From Conus ventricosus (taxonomy: Eukaryota; Mollusca; Gastropoda; Neogastropoda; Conidae), in contig CM031616.1 in the NCBI GenBank assembly GCA_018398815.1, positions 74,921,951-74,985,950 on the forward strand: a stretch of 64,000 nucleotides of DNA. Reading direction: 5' to 3'. Shown in pieces: positions 23,881 to 35,445 of this stretch. Position 1 is the first letter of the stretch, and each line of letters opens with the position of its first letter. A program made the translations under genes and the position numbers. Below the pieces are notes generated by a model. It worked only from the letters and a program-made list of their open reading frames with translations, was not told where the DNA came from and made no database searches.

Positions 23881-25075
23881 CTGTTGGGCCGCATTTAAAT
23901 CTTAAAAATATAAAACTGATCCCCGACATTTCTGTACCAGCTGAGCCTTTAAAGTAAAGGTGATACCCCCTTTAAAAAGATTTTTAACCCCCCTTTTAAA
24001 ACGACCGCATCCAAAAAGTGGGGTTTTTACCCGATGCAGTTTTATCAAAACCAGTTAAACTTTGCTGTTTTTGGCATCGCGGGGTGTGGATTTTTTACCG
24101 ACATTTAAAAATCATCCTGACCCTTTGGTGGGGTCAGTGTATGGGTTTCATTTTTATTACCTTGACGTATTTGCTGAACTGCAAGCCCCATTCCCAAATG
24201 AAAAAAGTTTAATCATTCAGCAAAAAAAATTGAAGGTTTTGAAAGGATTTAACGAATTCAATTTTAAGGCTAAGACAACTTTAGACAAAAGTGGGATTTA
24301 ATCATGGCTAGGCACCCCTTTTTTTGGGGCGTGACAGAAATATAAAATGACGGGAAAATCTCCTTACACTCTTTTCTTGGGCACGCGTCACCGGGTCATA
24401 GGCAAAGATAAAACGCATGGAACATTTATATAGACCCAAAGGGCCCCCTAACTAAAGCGGAATAGACAAATAAACGACTCTGTTCGACTTACGTTTGGTG
24501 TTTGCTAGGTTCCAAGCACAAACAAATGAGCAAATGCCCTTCTACGGTTTTGAGCAAAAAACAATACTTAGAAATTTAGAGGACGCCATTAATTTACAGT
24601 TGATTTACCTTAAAGTTTTAAAAAAGATACCAAAATGTTTAAAATTTGCAAGACGAAAGTGACTTTGCGTTGGCAGGGTTTTTACATCTGCCTTTGCCCT
24701 TTGACCCCAAATGGAACAAAAAATAAACAAAATAATAAACCCTCGGGGGCGGCAATGAACAGAAATTTTGGAAAAAACGAAAAAAATTCGGCCAGTAATA
24801 TTGCAAGCAGTAAACAAACAAGATACCCCCCAAAATAAGTCATCAATCCCCGTGGCCAAACCCGGGGGCCGTTGAAGACCCGAAAAAAAAAAATGCCCAT
24901 GAATATAAAAAGACGCGCTTGTTATTGGATTAACGGGCCCTGGGTACTTGGTCTTTATTTACAAAAAATTAAACCCGCTATAAGAGAATTAATGCCCATA
25001 ATGCCGGCCATAAAAGCCAACTATTTTGCTTGCAGTGACAAAAGCCAGAAAATAAACCCCCCTAATAACCGGTAA
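23881..25075 (+). pseudogene. Polinton gene D, left copy, heavily indel-damaged
   Basis: It aligns with right-arm gene D in mirror orientation: for example 24012-24190 matches the complement of 50350-50170, with numerous single-base gains and losses, especially in homopolymers. No long frame survives. The indel pattern suggests poor consensus as much as decay. Confidence 0.55.
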
Positions 25076-26750
25076 AGATCTATGCTTTCCCAGTAATTTT
25101 TTTTAAAAAACCCGCAAGATGATCAAGCTGTTTTTTTCCCCATGATTTATCGGGCCCGGCGATGGAGGGGATGGCGGTGGAGACCCCCCCGGGAACCACC
25201 GCCTAATAGCCTCCCCATTACTTTTGAAAAACCTAAGGCCGTTTAACCCCTTAAAAATGGACTCTTGCTCTCTAAACAGTGTTCGTTTCGTTTGCTAGTT
25301 TGTGTCTTCATATAAAATTTTTTGGATAGTTTCTCTTATTCTGGTCGCTTGGTCGTAATTGTTTTTGGTAAGTAGCAACTCTTTTAGTATTGCTGTTTTT
25401 TTTTTTTAATTCTTTTATTCTTTGGGTTTATTTCTTCTTTAACATCAAGCCCTAATTTTGGCGTCATCACCCACGGTTTTTCTTCTTCTTTTTTTTTACG
25501 CTCATCTAGTTCACCACTTTTGCAAATTTTTTTTTAAAATTTTCTCTGAGGGTCTCAAAGAATATAAAGGGGCCCACTAGGTCTTGTGGGTATCGGGGGT
25601 CGCGGATATTTTTTTAATGCTGTTTCTTCAAAAAAAAAACTGGTTTCTGCTTGCTTTATTTTGTCCTGTTTGATTTAAATTTTGAGTTCTTGTTTTGTAT
25701 TTGGCTATCTGTTGGGAGTTTTTGTAGTGTGTTTGAATTTTTAGAAAACCCCCTCCCATTAATTTTGGTTTAGCAATCCCAAAGGCGATTTTTTTGCTCG
25801 GGGGAGTCTTTGCCTAATTGTACCATGGCAAAAAACTTTGATGGGTCTCGTTTAGTTGAAGCTGAACAGGTTTTCCTGATCTTTTTTCACATACAAATGG
25901 CCATCATTTTTACTTCAAAATCATTAGGATTTCTAAAAATTGGGGGGGGTTTTAAGCCAAACTTTTGTAAAAAGCTCCGACCGTACTTTCTGTTAATTCA
26001 CCCCCGCAATGGGGGGTTGAGCGATGCTGTATCAAAGGGCCGTTTCACTCATGTCTCTCCGGGGTCAAAAAATCAAAAGCTTCTTCATCTTTCTGCCTTC
26101 CATGTTTCTTTAATAATTAACTTTTTTTTTTGTTTTATAAAATGTCACAAGCATAGGTTAAATTCTTGACCCCATAGAATTGAAAGACCCCTTTGGCGTA
26201 AGGGAAAAAAAAAAATATTACTTTTCCCAATAATTCTACTATTGATGCAGATCAAATTCTTACTGTCAAATTTCCAACCTAGGAGCAGTAAAGTGTTTGT
26301 CCCGGGTCTGCGAATTATTTTAAAAAATGAACTCGAAACGCAACGACCCAAACAAAACAGTTGCCCAGAACCGGGGAGGGGGCAATTTTTAAAGAAAATT
26401 TCAATAAAATTGGGGGCAAAAATTTTTCTTTACCAATGCAGACTTTTTTTAAACCCTATTTGATTATCAAACCGGGAATAAAAGGGGCTGATTTTGCGTT
26501 TAAAGGAATAAAAATAAAAAAGCACAAAAAACATAAAATGGGCGCCGCAGTGAAAAAGACGGCAAAAATTGTAGCTGAAAATTTTTGCGTATGGAAATGC
26601 TTTTCTATTCCTTGATTTTGGTTGTTAAAAGCGCATCCCCCTACTTTAAAGGAGCTTTAAAAAGGGGAAAAGATTTCATATGAACAAATTTTTAATGAAA
26701 CAAACGGTTATCGATCATCCCCCGGGAAGCAAAGTACAGCTTTTCTGACA
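25076..26750 (-). pseudogene. Polinton gene E, left copy, heavily indel-damaged
   Basis: Positions 25090-25330 are the mirror of 48962-49180 in the right arm and encode the decayed C-terminal part of E. Here the sequence is continuous at the point (about 25318) where the right arm carries a retroelement, so it gives the empty site. The N-terminal part toward 26.7 kb is too noisy to read. Confidence 0.5.
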
Positions 26751-28130
26751 TCTCTTTAGAGTTTGAGGTTGTTGCAACCTAATTTTAGAAAGGCGATTGG
26801 AAACAATATCAGCAAAATTAGAAATAATTACGAAAGAGTGTTCTATACAACATACCCAGAAGCATGGAGACACATAGGGAAAATTTTAGTTTTTAGTGCC
26901 CAGCAAGATCGTTTAAAAAGGATTTTATTGCTGTGTGAAGTGAAAAAACCATTCAAAAGAGGAAGTAAAAATTTAAAAAAAAAATACGAAAGTCAATTTT
27001 CGTTGAGGGTATCCTAACCAAATCTCGTAGCGGACTTAGACCTTATAGATTTTGACGAAATAAAAATTGTTTGGGGGTGGGAGGGTAGAAAACCCAAAAG
27101 TAACCTTGTGTCTAAAAATCTACACCTCACAAGTTGGCTTGAGATTATTTTAAAAACAAAATACGGTTTATGGATTGACCTAAGGCAACAGGGAAATCAG
27201 TTGTGGAAGGGGGAGAACTGTTAAAGAGGGTAAAAATTTAAAATTTATAAAAAAAAAGATGGGGATAAACCCGTTTAAAGTACATTTTTTTTTAATTATG
27301 AGGCAGCGAATATTCAAATAACAGATTAAAAAATATACAATACTAAATTTTTTTTTTATTTTTTAAAAAGCATGTCTTTCAGGTTTATCCAAAAATGCCC
27401 ACAGCGCCAGAGCCGCCAAAAAAGGGATAGTAAAAAACCCCGACTAAAAACCTTCAGATTAACCCAAAATTACACAAATCAAAAAAACTAGAGCAAGACC
27501 TTTTAAAATACGAAAAAAAAAAAAAACAAAAGGGTTTTGGTGCTTTTAATGCTGTTCTATGTTTAAAACTGCACTGGAGCATCGACTATTAGTGCTGCAC
27601 AGCAGGGAAAAAGTTTGGCCCCCCTTAGCAAAAAGGGATAGGTGCACCCGCGCTTTTTCCCTAGGTGGTTTTTCTTTTGCCCTTTGGCCGTGTTCATTAG
27701 CTGTAAGTGCTGCTAGCAAAAAATTAAAACTAAACTCCCAAAAACACACGCTAGGTTTAACTAAAACACTAAACTTAGTTGTTCAAAAAGACAATAAATA
27801 AAACATAGTTGACTCAAACATCACGGATAAAAAATTTAGTCGTTTACAGGCCATTTTGATGACTAAAAAGGCAAAAAATTTGATTTCAAAAAAAACAAGG
27901 GCAAGTTTTTTCAACAGCCCCGACACCGGGATAAAAAAGGAAGTTTAAAAAAAGTAAAACGAAAAAATTAAACTTGTTCTAAACAGCTAATTAACAACAT
28001 CAAAGGGGTTTTTTACTTTTGTTTATGGTCCAAGCACAAAAAGACCGTGATATTATTCTGAATAAGCGACTTGGAGTTGTTGTATTTTTTTTTAATTAAA
28101 TAAATTTTTAAGTTTTAAAAGAAAATTAAG
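26751..28130 (+). pseudogene. unknown Polinton interior gene F, decayed
   Basis: An 84-codon frame (26763-27017) reads FRKAIGNNISKIRNNYERVF and on to AWRHIGK. The right arm shows a related frame on its minus strand around 46700-46430. Downstream to 27230 further fragments (DLIDFDEIKIVWGW-like) continue the gene. The rest to 28130 is A/T-run-rich and unreadable. Function is unknown. Confidence 0.4.
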
Positions 28131-28400
28131 ATGGCTAAGATATATGAAGGACCGGACGAATTTTTTGAAGGGAAGCTAAGGGGGGGAGCGTTGTCAAAAG
28201 TTTTGATATTTAAACTAGAAAATCATTGATCCCAAAAAAACGTACAGGCAGTGTTGTCATCATTTTCAATTCCAGGTAAAATAAAAATAGACCCCCCAGT
28301 TAAAATAATGTTAACTGTTTTTTCGACTATTAACAATAAATGGAGAAAAATTTGAAGTCTGGGGGTTCAACTAAACAACTTTTTTTCTTTCCTAAAGACT
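28131..28400 (+). pseudogene. Polinton gene G, left copy
   Basis: Starts MAKIYEGPDEFFEG and aligns base by base with the right-arm copy (45352-45149), which reads MEKLLRSRQILFEAMQEVYK. Shared parts include the 'IDPPVK' segment. The frame is broken after about 30 codons. It lies just upstream of the polymerase and could be its N-terminal extension or a separate small gene. Confidence 0.45.
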
Positions 28401-28559
28401 TAACCCTGGTTTGGGGAACCAATGCTTACCATTTGTGTGGCCGCTGAAGAAGCCAAAATGGAGGCTTGGTTGGTCCCCCCGGGGAATCCCAGAGATCAGA
28501 TTAAAAGGCTAATATGAACCGATTGTTTTGGAAGTCTTTCTTTCCACTACCCCCGCATT

Positions 28560-31406
28560 GTTCAAAAAAAAGCAGTTTAAAAAATAAAGAATTCAGACGA
28601 CAATGTTTTAGTGGTGTGTTCTTGCAAGGCTGCATTACTCCGCAAAAAGCAGAGAAAGTATTTAACTAGAACCTTTCATCAATGATCTTAAATTTTGTGG
28701 GAAAACCTTTTCCGTTTGCGTGGACAAAATTGACTTTGAAGAAAAAAACAAACCCAAAAACTGTTAAAGTATACACATGGTCTGAGAAAAAAAATTTGGG
28801 GGCCCATTGAGTGTCAAAGAAGCCCAAAATAGGGGTTTCCCGGCGAAAGCCCTGTGGATTTCTCCTAAAGTTTTTACCAACGGGGTACCACATTCAATTG
28901 AACGCACAATGAGTAAAAATGAGCTACTTTAAAACATGGGCGCAAACAAGAATTTGAGAAAAGTTTAACAAGAATTCCATCCATTCAGCCCCGCTTGAAC
29001 AAAAGAAACATTTTTATCACCCTTGACGTAATCCGAACTAATTACGCCCCCGCCGGATCAAGTTAGTTTTAGAACTGGAAAAGCTGCAAACGGTCCCCTA
29101 CGTTGTTTCGCAGACTTTGAGTCGCTTTTGTTCCTTTTGAAGGCCCGGCGCCACAAAAACTTCTAAAACGCCTTGGAGTAATATCAGATTTGCCCCCATT
29201 TGCCTTCATTGTTGTCAGTCGGATGGGGCCCATTCAAAACCGAATTGTATGAGGACCAGAGCCGCAAAATATTCTTAAAACGCATCAGCAATTGGTAATG
29301 ACTGTTTAATAATCTAATTATCGAATCATAAACACCCGAAAATCAAAACAGTATAAATCGCCACACTTGTTGGATTTGTGGTTTTGACCCCTCATCAACC
29401 AGAGAAACCAACAGTAAGAACCATGATCAATAAGCGGAAAGTTCAAGGGCAGGCCAGTAAAAGCAATCTTTAACTAAAGTTTAATCCAAACATGGAAGCT
29501 GCCCCATCTTCTTTTAAACTTGCGGGTTACGACTCTCTTTTAATGCAAACAGTAACCCACGCCTTCAGGAAACATGTATTGCACAGTCATCAAAAAAATA
29601 CATTGTTTACTTTAAATAAAAATGCTTTTACGACTTATGCAACACTGTGGGTTCATTAAGCCTGGGTTGTCCTTTAAAAACCCGCCAATAAAGAAGAATA
29701 TTTTGCCCAATCCGTTAGAAAGGGGGTTTACCCTTTTGAGACAGAACAGTTGGGAAAGGTTTGATGAAGATACACTTCCACTAAAGATGCGTTCTTTTTT
29801 AGTCTTAAGGAAGGGCATTAGTGATTCTGATTACCGCTGCTCAAATGGTGGGGAAAAATTAGAGGTTTAAAAAAAATGGGGGATACTGATTCTACTTAAT
29901 GGCCGATACATGTTTTTGGGGGGACGCTTTGAAATTTATAGGAAGACCCGCATGAAACATTATAGCCGGATCCCGCGCTTACTTTCTGCGCCCGGGGTGA
30001 GTTGGGCCTTTCTTTTAAAGTTTACGGGGGACAGATTTTTATTGTCAATTTTTTCCAATGTTAATGATTGAAAACGGATTGGTGGGGGGGTTAGTATGGG
30101 GCTCATTACTGTAAAGCAAACAACAAATACCTAGATGATTATGATCCAAGTAAAAGGTCTAACTATCTCATGTATTTAGATGCAAACAATCTGTATGGTT
30201 GGGCTATGGCGCAATCACTTCCATTACGTAACTTTAAAATGCACACAGACGGCGGTACAAATAATATTCAAGGAGCATTAAAGTGGTTGAGCAGTTTGAC
30301 GCCAGATCAACAGCGTGGTTTCATTCTAGAAGTTGACTTAGAATATCCTCATGAACTCCATGACCTACAAAATGACTACCCATTAGCGGCAGAAAGTCTA
30401 AAGATGGCAAAAACAGAACCACCTAAACTTGTGCCTAATCTTCGTGGCAAAAAAAATTATGTCTGTCATTACAGACTTCTACAATTTTATTTAAAGACAT
30501 GGTTTGAAGTTGAGAGCAGTTCATCGTGTAATTGCTTTTGATCAAGAACAGTGCATGAAACTATACATCATGAAGAACACTGATCTCAGAACTAAATCCA
30601 CAGATGCTTCAGAAAAAGACTTTTTCAAGCTGATGAACAACAGCTGTTTCGGAAAGACTATGGAAAATCCACACAAGCGTAAAGATGTCAGATTGGTCAC
30701 CAAAGAGAACGAAGCAATTAAGCTGACTTCAAAACCTAATTATCAGGACTTCAGAAGATTTCATGATCAGCTTTTTGGCATAATGATGAAAAAAAAGAAA
30801 GTCAAATTGGACAAACCTGTTTTTATTGGTTTACTGTTTTAGAATTATCAAAGCTTTTGATGTTAGAATTTCTTTATGACTACTTTAAAACCCTCGTATC
30901 CAGAGTCCAGAGCACTTTACACAGATACAGACAGTTTTGTTATAGATATCCCTACTGAAGACATCTATAAAGACATGGAATTAGAAGTAGCTAAAGGGCA
31001 TGCGGGATGGTATGACACATCTGATTATCCTAAAGATTCACCTTTGCATTCAACCGTTAACAAGAAGGTTTTAGGAAAGATGAAGGATGAATTATCTGGA
31101 GGGGTGATCAAGGAGTTTGTTGGTTTAAGGTCGAAAATGTACAGTCTCTCGAGCCAGGAGAAAACCATTAAGAAAGCAAAGGGAATATCTCGCAGTGTTG
31201 TGCAGTCAAACATATCACATGACAACTACAAAGAAGCATTGTTCAATAAACATACTTTTCATCATGACAACGTAAAACTACGATCTAATCTACATGAGAT
31301 CATCACAACTGTTGTAACAAAGAAGTCATTAGATAGAACAAACACAAAACGAGTATTTGTTAATCCGGAGTTTTCATATGCAATTGGGCATTGGAAAACA
31401 GTCTAA
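28560..31406 (+). pseudogene. protein-primed-type DNA polymerase B, left copy
   Basis: The N-terminal KIKNSDDN block (~28585) corresponds to the IKNxDNxCF start I recall from cnidarian and mollusc Polinton polymerases. The exonuclease I motif ADFES lies at ~29110 in noisy sequence. The polymerase half is readable: motif A as DANNLYGWAM (30180), motif B as [15 protein letters not shown] (30629), motif C as YTDTDSF (30917), ending NPEFSYAIGHWKTV at 31406. Frameshifts near 30505 and 30850 separate these blocks. All polymerase catalytic Asp residues are present. The enzyme would replicate the element from a terminal protein. The clean half ends where gene M begins on the other strand. Confidence 0.85.
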
Positions 31407-31733
31407 ACATATATCTTCTTCAGGTTTATGTTCGGGTTCATATTTTTCATCAACTTTATCTATAAAATCAATCATATCATCCTCCAATTCAGACAAATTT
31501 TTTCTCATGTTTGCTTGATGTGCTCGAATTTTTTTTATTATTTCAAGATATTCTTTATTCCATATTTGATAGTCAAAATTTGGAATTTTGGGCTGTAGGT
31601 GATCTGGATGGTTTAGCATGTGTTGCTGAACCCTCACAAGTGTTGCTTTAATAGCACAATTCGTATCATATGTTTCTCGTATTAATTCCAAGGTCTCTTT
31701 ATTTATCATTCTTGCTTCGTCCTGAGCCTCCAT
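31374..31733 (-). CDS. Polinton small protein M, copy 1
   Basis: A 119-codon frame MEAQDEARMINKETLELIRE... with a charged, probably helical composition, a NFDYQIW segment and a Cys-containing end. It overlaps the 3' end of the polymerase by about 33 bases. A second, shorter copy follows at 31883-32119. The right arm has neither copy; there polymerase and integrase abut directly. Unknown function, no recognised domain. Confidence 0.55.
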   Translation of the reverse strand: MEAQDEARMINKETLELIRETYDTNCAIKATLVRVQQHMLNHPDHLQPKIPNFDYQIWNKEYLEIIKKIRAHQANMRKNLSELEDDMIDFIDKVDEKYEPEHKPEEDICLDCFPMPNCI

Positions 31734-31769
31734 TTTAGACTCAAATATATTTATGTAAATTAAAAATTA

Positions 31770-32119
31770 ATTAAGCAACTGGAGGTTTAAGACCAAAAAT
31801 GTACAGTATTTCGGGCCAGGAGAAAACTTTTTCCTCAAGTTTCATTATAAGCTCAATCATATCATTATCCAATTCAGCCAAATTATTTTTCATGTTTGCT
31901 TGATGTGTTCGAATTTTTTTTTATTATTTCAAGATATTCTTTTCCCCATATCTGATAATCAAAATTTGGGATTTGGGGTTGTTGGTGATCTGGATGGTTT
32001 AGCATGTGTTGACGAATCCTCATAAATGTTTCCTCAATAGTAGAACTCGTATGATATGATTCCCGTATTAATTCTAAGGTCTCTTCCTTTATCATTCTTG
32101 TTTCGTTCTGTGCTTCCAT
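31770..32119 (-). pseudogene. Polinton small protein M, copy 2 (frameshifted)
   Basis: MEAQNETRMIKEETLELIRE at the start is about three-quarters identical to copy 1. The frame breaks in an A/T run near 31915, after which the expected tail continues in another frame. Just downstream (31784-31830) is a copy of the polymerase segment found at 31121-31170, so the pair arose by a tandem duplication of about 660 bp that took in the polymerase end. Confidence 0.6.
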
Positions 32120-32149
32120 TTTAGTCTCAAATATATTTTTGTAAATTAA

Positions 32150-34219
32150 TTAAGCAACTGGAACTGTGTCTGGTGGGATTATCTGCAGTTCTTCCTTCAC
32201 AAAAGATCTTTGAGGAGCTGGTTGTTTTGTTGTGTCAGTTTCTCGTAAATAATACACGGGCGGATTCATCTTTACAATTCTTTTTATTTCATATGGATCA
32301 ACGCTCCAAACTGATCGGTTGCCCTGATGCGAGTGTCCCCTTCTGCTTCCCCCGGTAAATAAAGGTACCTTACTTTTAAACCAAACGGTAATAGTTTGCT
32401 TGATGAACTGGAGTCTCCTTCAACAACATCTATTGTTTTGTTTTTTGATTGCTTGTACTGGTTTTAGACCTTTAAATTCTTCATTATTCATTGCGCGCTG
32501 TCATGTGACGTAGCCTCACATCAAGGCATGTGACGCTCCATCACATGTAGTTAGTGATATGAATCATTTCCCCATGCCACTACTGAAAAGGAAGAATATT
32601 CGTGTGGCTTGACTAGTGTAGCGGGCGTCCCCAAATAATTGTGAGTACGACTCATTCAAGAAACAAATGTGGTCATTGGGTGAAAGTGACCACTGAGTGA
32701 TAGTTTAACAAGGCTGGTAAGGTGCTGGTCATGTGTTTTGAACACTGAGTATGCACTCACTAGGAGGAGGGAGGAAAGAATCAGTTTTAGCCCAGCAGAT
32801 GGCCTAGAGACTCGAACCTGTCAGGACGTTGGTCCTCGCTGCTGACCAGTCATTACCAGGTGAGCGATAGATAGTTGGGGAAAGCTACAGGGGAAAACTT
32901 AAAGAAAAGAGAAAGAAAGAATTCATATGTTGAATTAAGAAGCAGGTTACTTACACGAACCTTATTCGTGTTTCAGCCCTTCACCTTTTACCCTTCGCCC
33001 TTCACCCTTCACCTTTCACCCCGTGAGGTGGTTGAAGATGGCCATGGTGTGGGGAACACACCGGTAGGCAGCCCCAGGAATTAAGGACTCCAGGGAGAGG
33101 AGTCAGGAACTCGTCATCTCTCCAGGGACAGGAGAAGACGAGGGAGAGGAGTTGGAACTCATCTCTCCAGTGACAGGAAAAGTCGAGGGAGAGGAGTCGG
33201 AAGTCATATCTCCAGGACGGGAGAAATCGAGGGGGCGAGATGATGTCTGAGAGAGACAGGGAATCATGAAAGGAGGGAGTGAGGCTTAATTCGGATGCAG
33301 GCATAGCATCAAGGAGTGAAAGAATCATTTATTTTCCTGGTTTGGATTTTGTAGGCCAATGTTGTGGGAAGGCCGTGACTTTATGAAGTCTTGAGTGAGT
33401 TAGTTTGCCTCTCAGTGGAAAGAGAGCTACATGTATAAAATCTGTTTATAAATTGTTTGATGTGATATAGTAAAGTGTTTTCCCGAAGGAGAGGGGGAGA
33501 AGAAAAAACATTCGGTAGTGCGCCTTTTGGTTGATTGGAAAGATTGCGTGTGCGTATGGAGTAAATGCTGTCATGAATGCGCGTGTGCAAAAGTGACAGT
33601 GTGACATGCGCAAAACTGAGGGCAGTCTTCTAACCCATTCTGTGTTGCGAGAATTGTCAATCAGCTCTCTGTGATACTGGTAGGAAAAAAGTCTTTCAGA
33701 TAACTGTTTGTTAAAGTTTTCAACTAAAGCCTGTGATCTGTGAACTCCTGGAATGCCTCTTCTAATGGTAACTCTATGTTTTAACAATAATTGATTCACT
33801 CGGCCTTTAAATTCTTTTCCATCATCGACTTGAATCATGCGAGGATACGTTAGCGGGCCTCGTTGATATATTAGTTGTATGGCAACAGCAACAGCAGAAG
33901 CACTCTTTTGTGTTAATGGTTCTGCATCTTTGTATCTTGAAGCTATGTCAATGACTGTGAGTGCGTACTTAAATCTTTTTCGTCTAATCGTGTCATGGGG
34001 TAAATATAGAAGGTCCATTTGATGGGTGTCGTTCGGTATTGTATTCACAAAGTGTGGTCTCTGTATTCGTCTAGGTGCAGGTAAATAAATTTGCCAAATC
34101 GCTTGTTTTGATAACCATTCCTTTGCTGTTTGTTCACTGACTCCCGCTGCTTGGCTTAGCTTTTTTATTGCCGTGATTCCCTTCCAATATCCTTTTGGTG
34201 AATAATAGATTTTGTTCAT
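32150..34219 (-). pseudogene. Polinton DDE integrase, left copy, split by a solo LTR
   Basis: Starts MNKIYYSPKGYWKG at 34219, seven bases after gene H. Residues 1-50 form a helix-turn-helix-like region (VSEQTAKEWLSKQAIWQIYLP). The retroviral-type core has Asp69 in HQMDLLYLP, Asp132 in IQVDDGKEF and Glu167 in ALVENFN, a D-D-35-E spacing. The LTR at 32499-33606 interrupts the frame after RRLPSVLR. The C-terminal part (to 32150) includes KVRYLYLPGEAEG and ends PPDTVPVA, with a frameshift near 32440. It would insert the element into host DNA. The catalytic core itself is intact. Confidence 0.9.
32499..33606. mobile_element. solo LTR (1.1 kb) in the integrase
   Basis: Starts TGTCATGTGACG and ends AGTGTGACA. 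Flanks are CGCGC (32494-32498) and TGCGC (33607-33611), a 5-bp duplication with one C-to-T change. The right-arm integrase shows the uninterrupted 'ttgcgcgcaatg' site. Inside, 33090-33235 is a ~45-bp minisatellite and 32978-33020 a 'cccttcacc' repeat. No genes. Confidence 0.85.
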
Positions 34220-34225
34220 TTTTAT

Positions 34226-34632
34226 TCAACCAATATTATGTGCAACAAAATACACAACGGTCATCCCAAAGACAATAAACACGATTTCTTGCATCTTTTG
34301 TTTTTCTGATGGTTGATAAAAATCGCTGAATTTTGGTGGGGGCAATGTTTCGATTGGTTTGTCTGTTACAAGATAATATTCTTTTATTGCCTGGTCAACG
34401 TCTTTAAATGTGTAAGCTGCATGCCCTGTTTTTTCAGTTTGTTATTAATAAAATCTAACTGCTCAATTCTCTGCTTTTCATAGGCGTCTTGTGCAGCTGC
34501 TAGTTGCTCTATAGCTTTGTTATGTCTTTTTCTCTCCCCGTCATCCCACAGTTTACTAAATGCGTAATTACTTCCGCTAAAAGCAAGCGCATTCACTACT
34601 GCACCGCCTATCATCATTACGAGTGAAGCCAT
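34226..34632 (-). pseudogene. Polinton small membrane protein H, one shared frameshift
   Basis: MASLVMMIGGAVVNALAFSG forms an N-terminal membrane or signal-like segment. A charged helix (RKRHNKAIEQLAAAQDAYEK) and LDFINNKLKKQG follow. At 34437 the frame changes by one base and continues as HAAYTFKDVDQAIKEYY to a second membrane segment (IVFIVFGMTVVYF) and a stop at 34226. The same break occurs in the right arm. The stop lies seven bases before the integrase ATG, so the two are probably co-expressed. I recall similar small proteins beside integrases in invertebrate Polinton-like elements; function unknown. Confidence 0.7.
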
Positions 34633-34656
34633 TTTTATAAATGTATTTTTTTAATT

Positions 34657-34887
34657 TTACATATTGATACTGTCAGGAATTATTCCTTGCTTAACTAGAA
34701 AATCTTTCGTAGCGAATGAAGCTGCTATAACAGCAATTAGCTTTGCTGAGTCTTCAAAGTCTAGTTTGCCAAGATCTGGCGGTTTTATTTTTAACAGGCT
34801 TTTACCAAGCATTGTGTATCCTACACTTAGGCCTCCAATAACAGCAGAATGGTATACAAGGTTGGTAACAGTTTTTTCGGTGCTCAT
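34657..34887 (-). CDS. Polinton small membrane protein I
   Basis: An intact 76-codon protein, MSTEKTVTNLVYHSAVIGGL..., with one or two hydrophobic segments (SAVIGGLSVGYTML and LIAVIAASFATKDFLV). It sits 25 bases upstream of gene H on the same strand. The 36 bases to 34924 form a divergent promoter region with gene J. The right-arm copy (39544-39770) is frameshifted early. Role unknown. Confidence 0.75.
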   Translation of the reverse strand: MSTEKTVTNLVYHSAVIGGLSVGYTMLGKSLLKIKPPDLGKLDFEDSAKLIAVIAASFATKDFLVKQGIIPDSINM

Positions 34888-34923
34888 TTTTAAAAAATAA
34901 AATAATTATAAATTGATAAAAAC

Positions 34924-35445
34924 ATGAACAGCGATGATCTACTACAGCTACAGGGTAGCCTAAAGCTTCCTGAACTTATGAATGACCAAGTTGATTTGTC
35001 AAAAAAAGAAAGGCTGTATTCTTTAGCAGCATGTGGGAAAACAAAACAGTTCCTCGGAAATGAATTCAGCATAGAACAGATTCAACAGATGTCACCACAA
35101 GACATTGAAAAGTATCATAACAGGTATGAAGCGCAACTGGGATCAAGAATGGTAAAAAGTGTAGGACAAACGGTTCTTAGTTTGTACACTAAACTAGTTA
35201 GTAGATTTGCTCCCATCGATTCTGAACAAGATTTTATGTATGATTTAACGCAGGATCCAGTTTTAACAAAGTCATTAGAGTCTCTAGGGTGTGATCTGTA
35301 TTACAGATTTGGAACATTATTGTCGCCAGTGATCGCGGGATTAATTACTTTTAATCATATAGATTTTGTTACCCTTCAAAATGACCGAGCCAGAAAATCA
35401 GCAGAATCAGAAAACACTGAATCAGGTGGAGAAAGTGACCAGTAA
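34924..35445 (+). CDS. Polinton protein J
   Basis: A 173-codon frame, MNSDDLLQLQGSLKLPELMN..., rich in helices, with CGKTKQFLG and RYEAQLGSRMVKSVGQTVLSLY. The right-arm copy ends about 27 codons earlier after a one-base difference (NYF end), so the last part here may be read-through beyond the usual end. It overlaps gene K by 65 bases. Divergent from gene I. No known domain; I recall relatives beside H and I in other Polinton-like elements. Confidence 0.75.
   Translation: MNSDDLLQLQGSLKLPELMNDQVDLSKKERLYSLAACGKTKQFLGNEFSIEQIQQMSPQDIEKYHNRYEAQLGSRMVKSVGQTVLSLYTKLVSRFAPIDSEQDFMYDLTQDPVLTKSLESLGCDLYYRFGTLLSPVIAGLITFNHIDFVTLQNDRARKSAESENTESGGESDQ

Noticed and set aside
34430..34445. Programmed -1 frameshift at AAAAAAC in gene H
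   Set aside because: The heptamer is in the wrong phase for a standard -1 site. A lost base in the following GGG is simpler.
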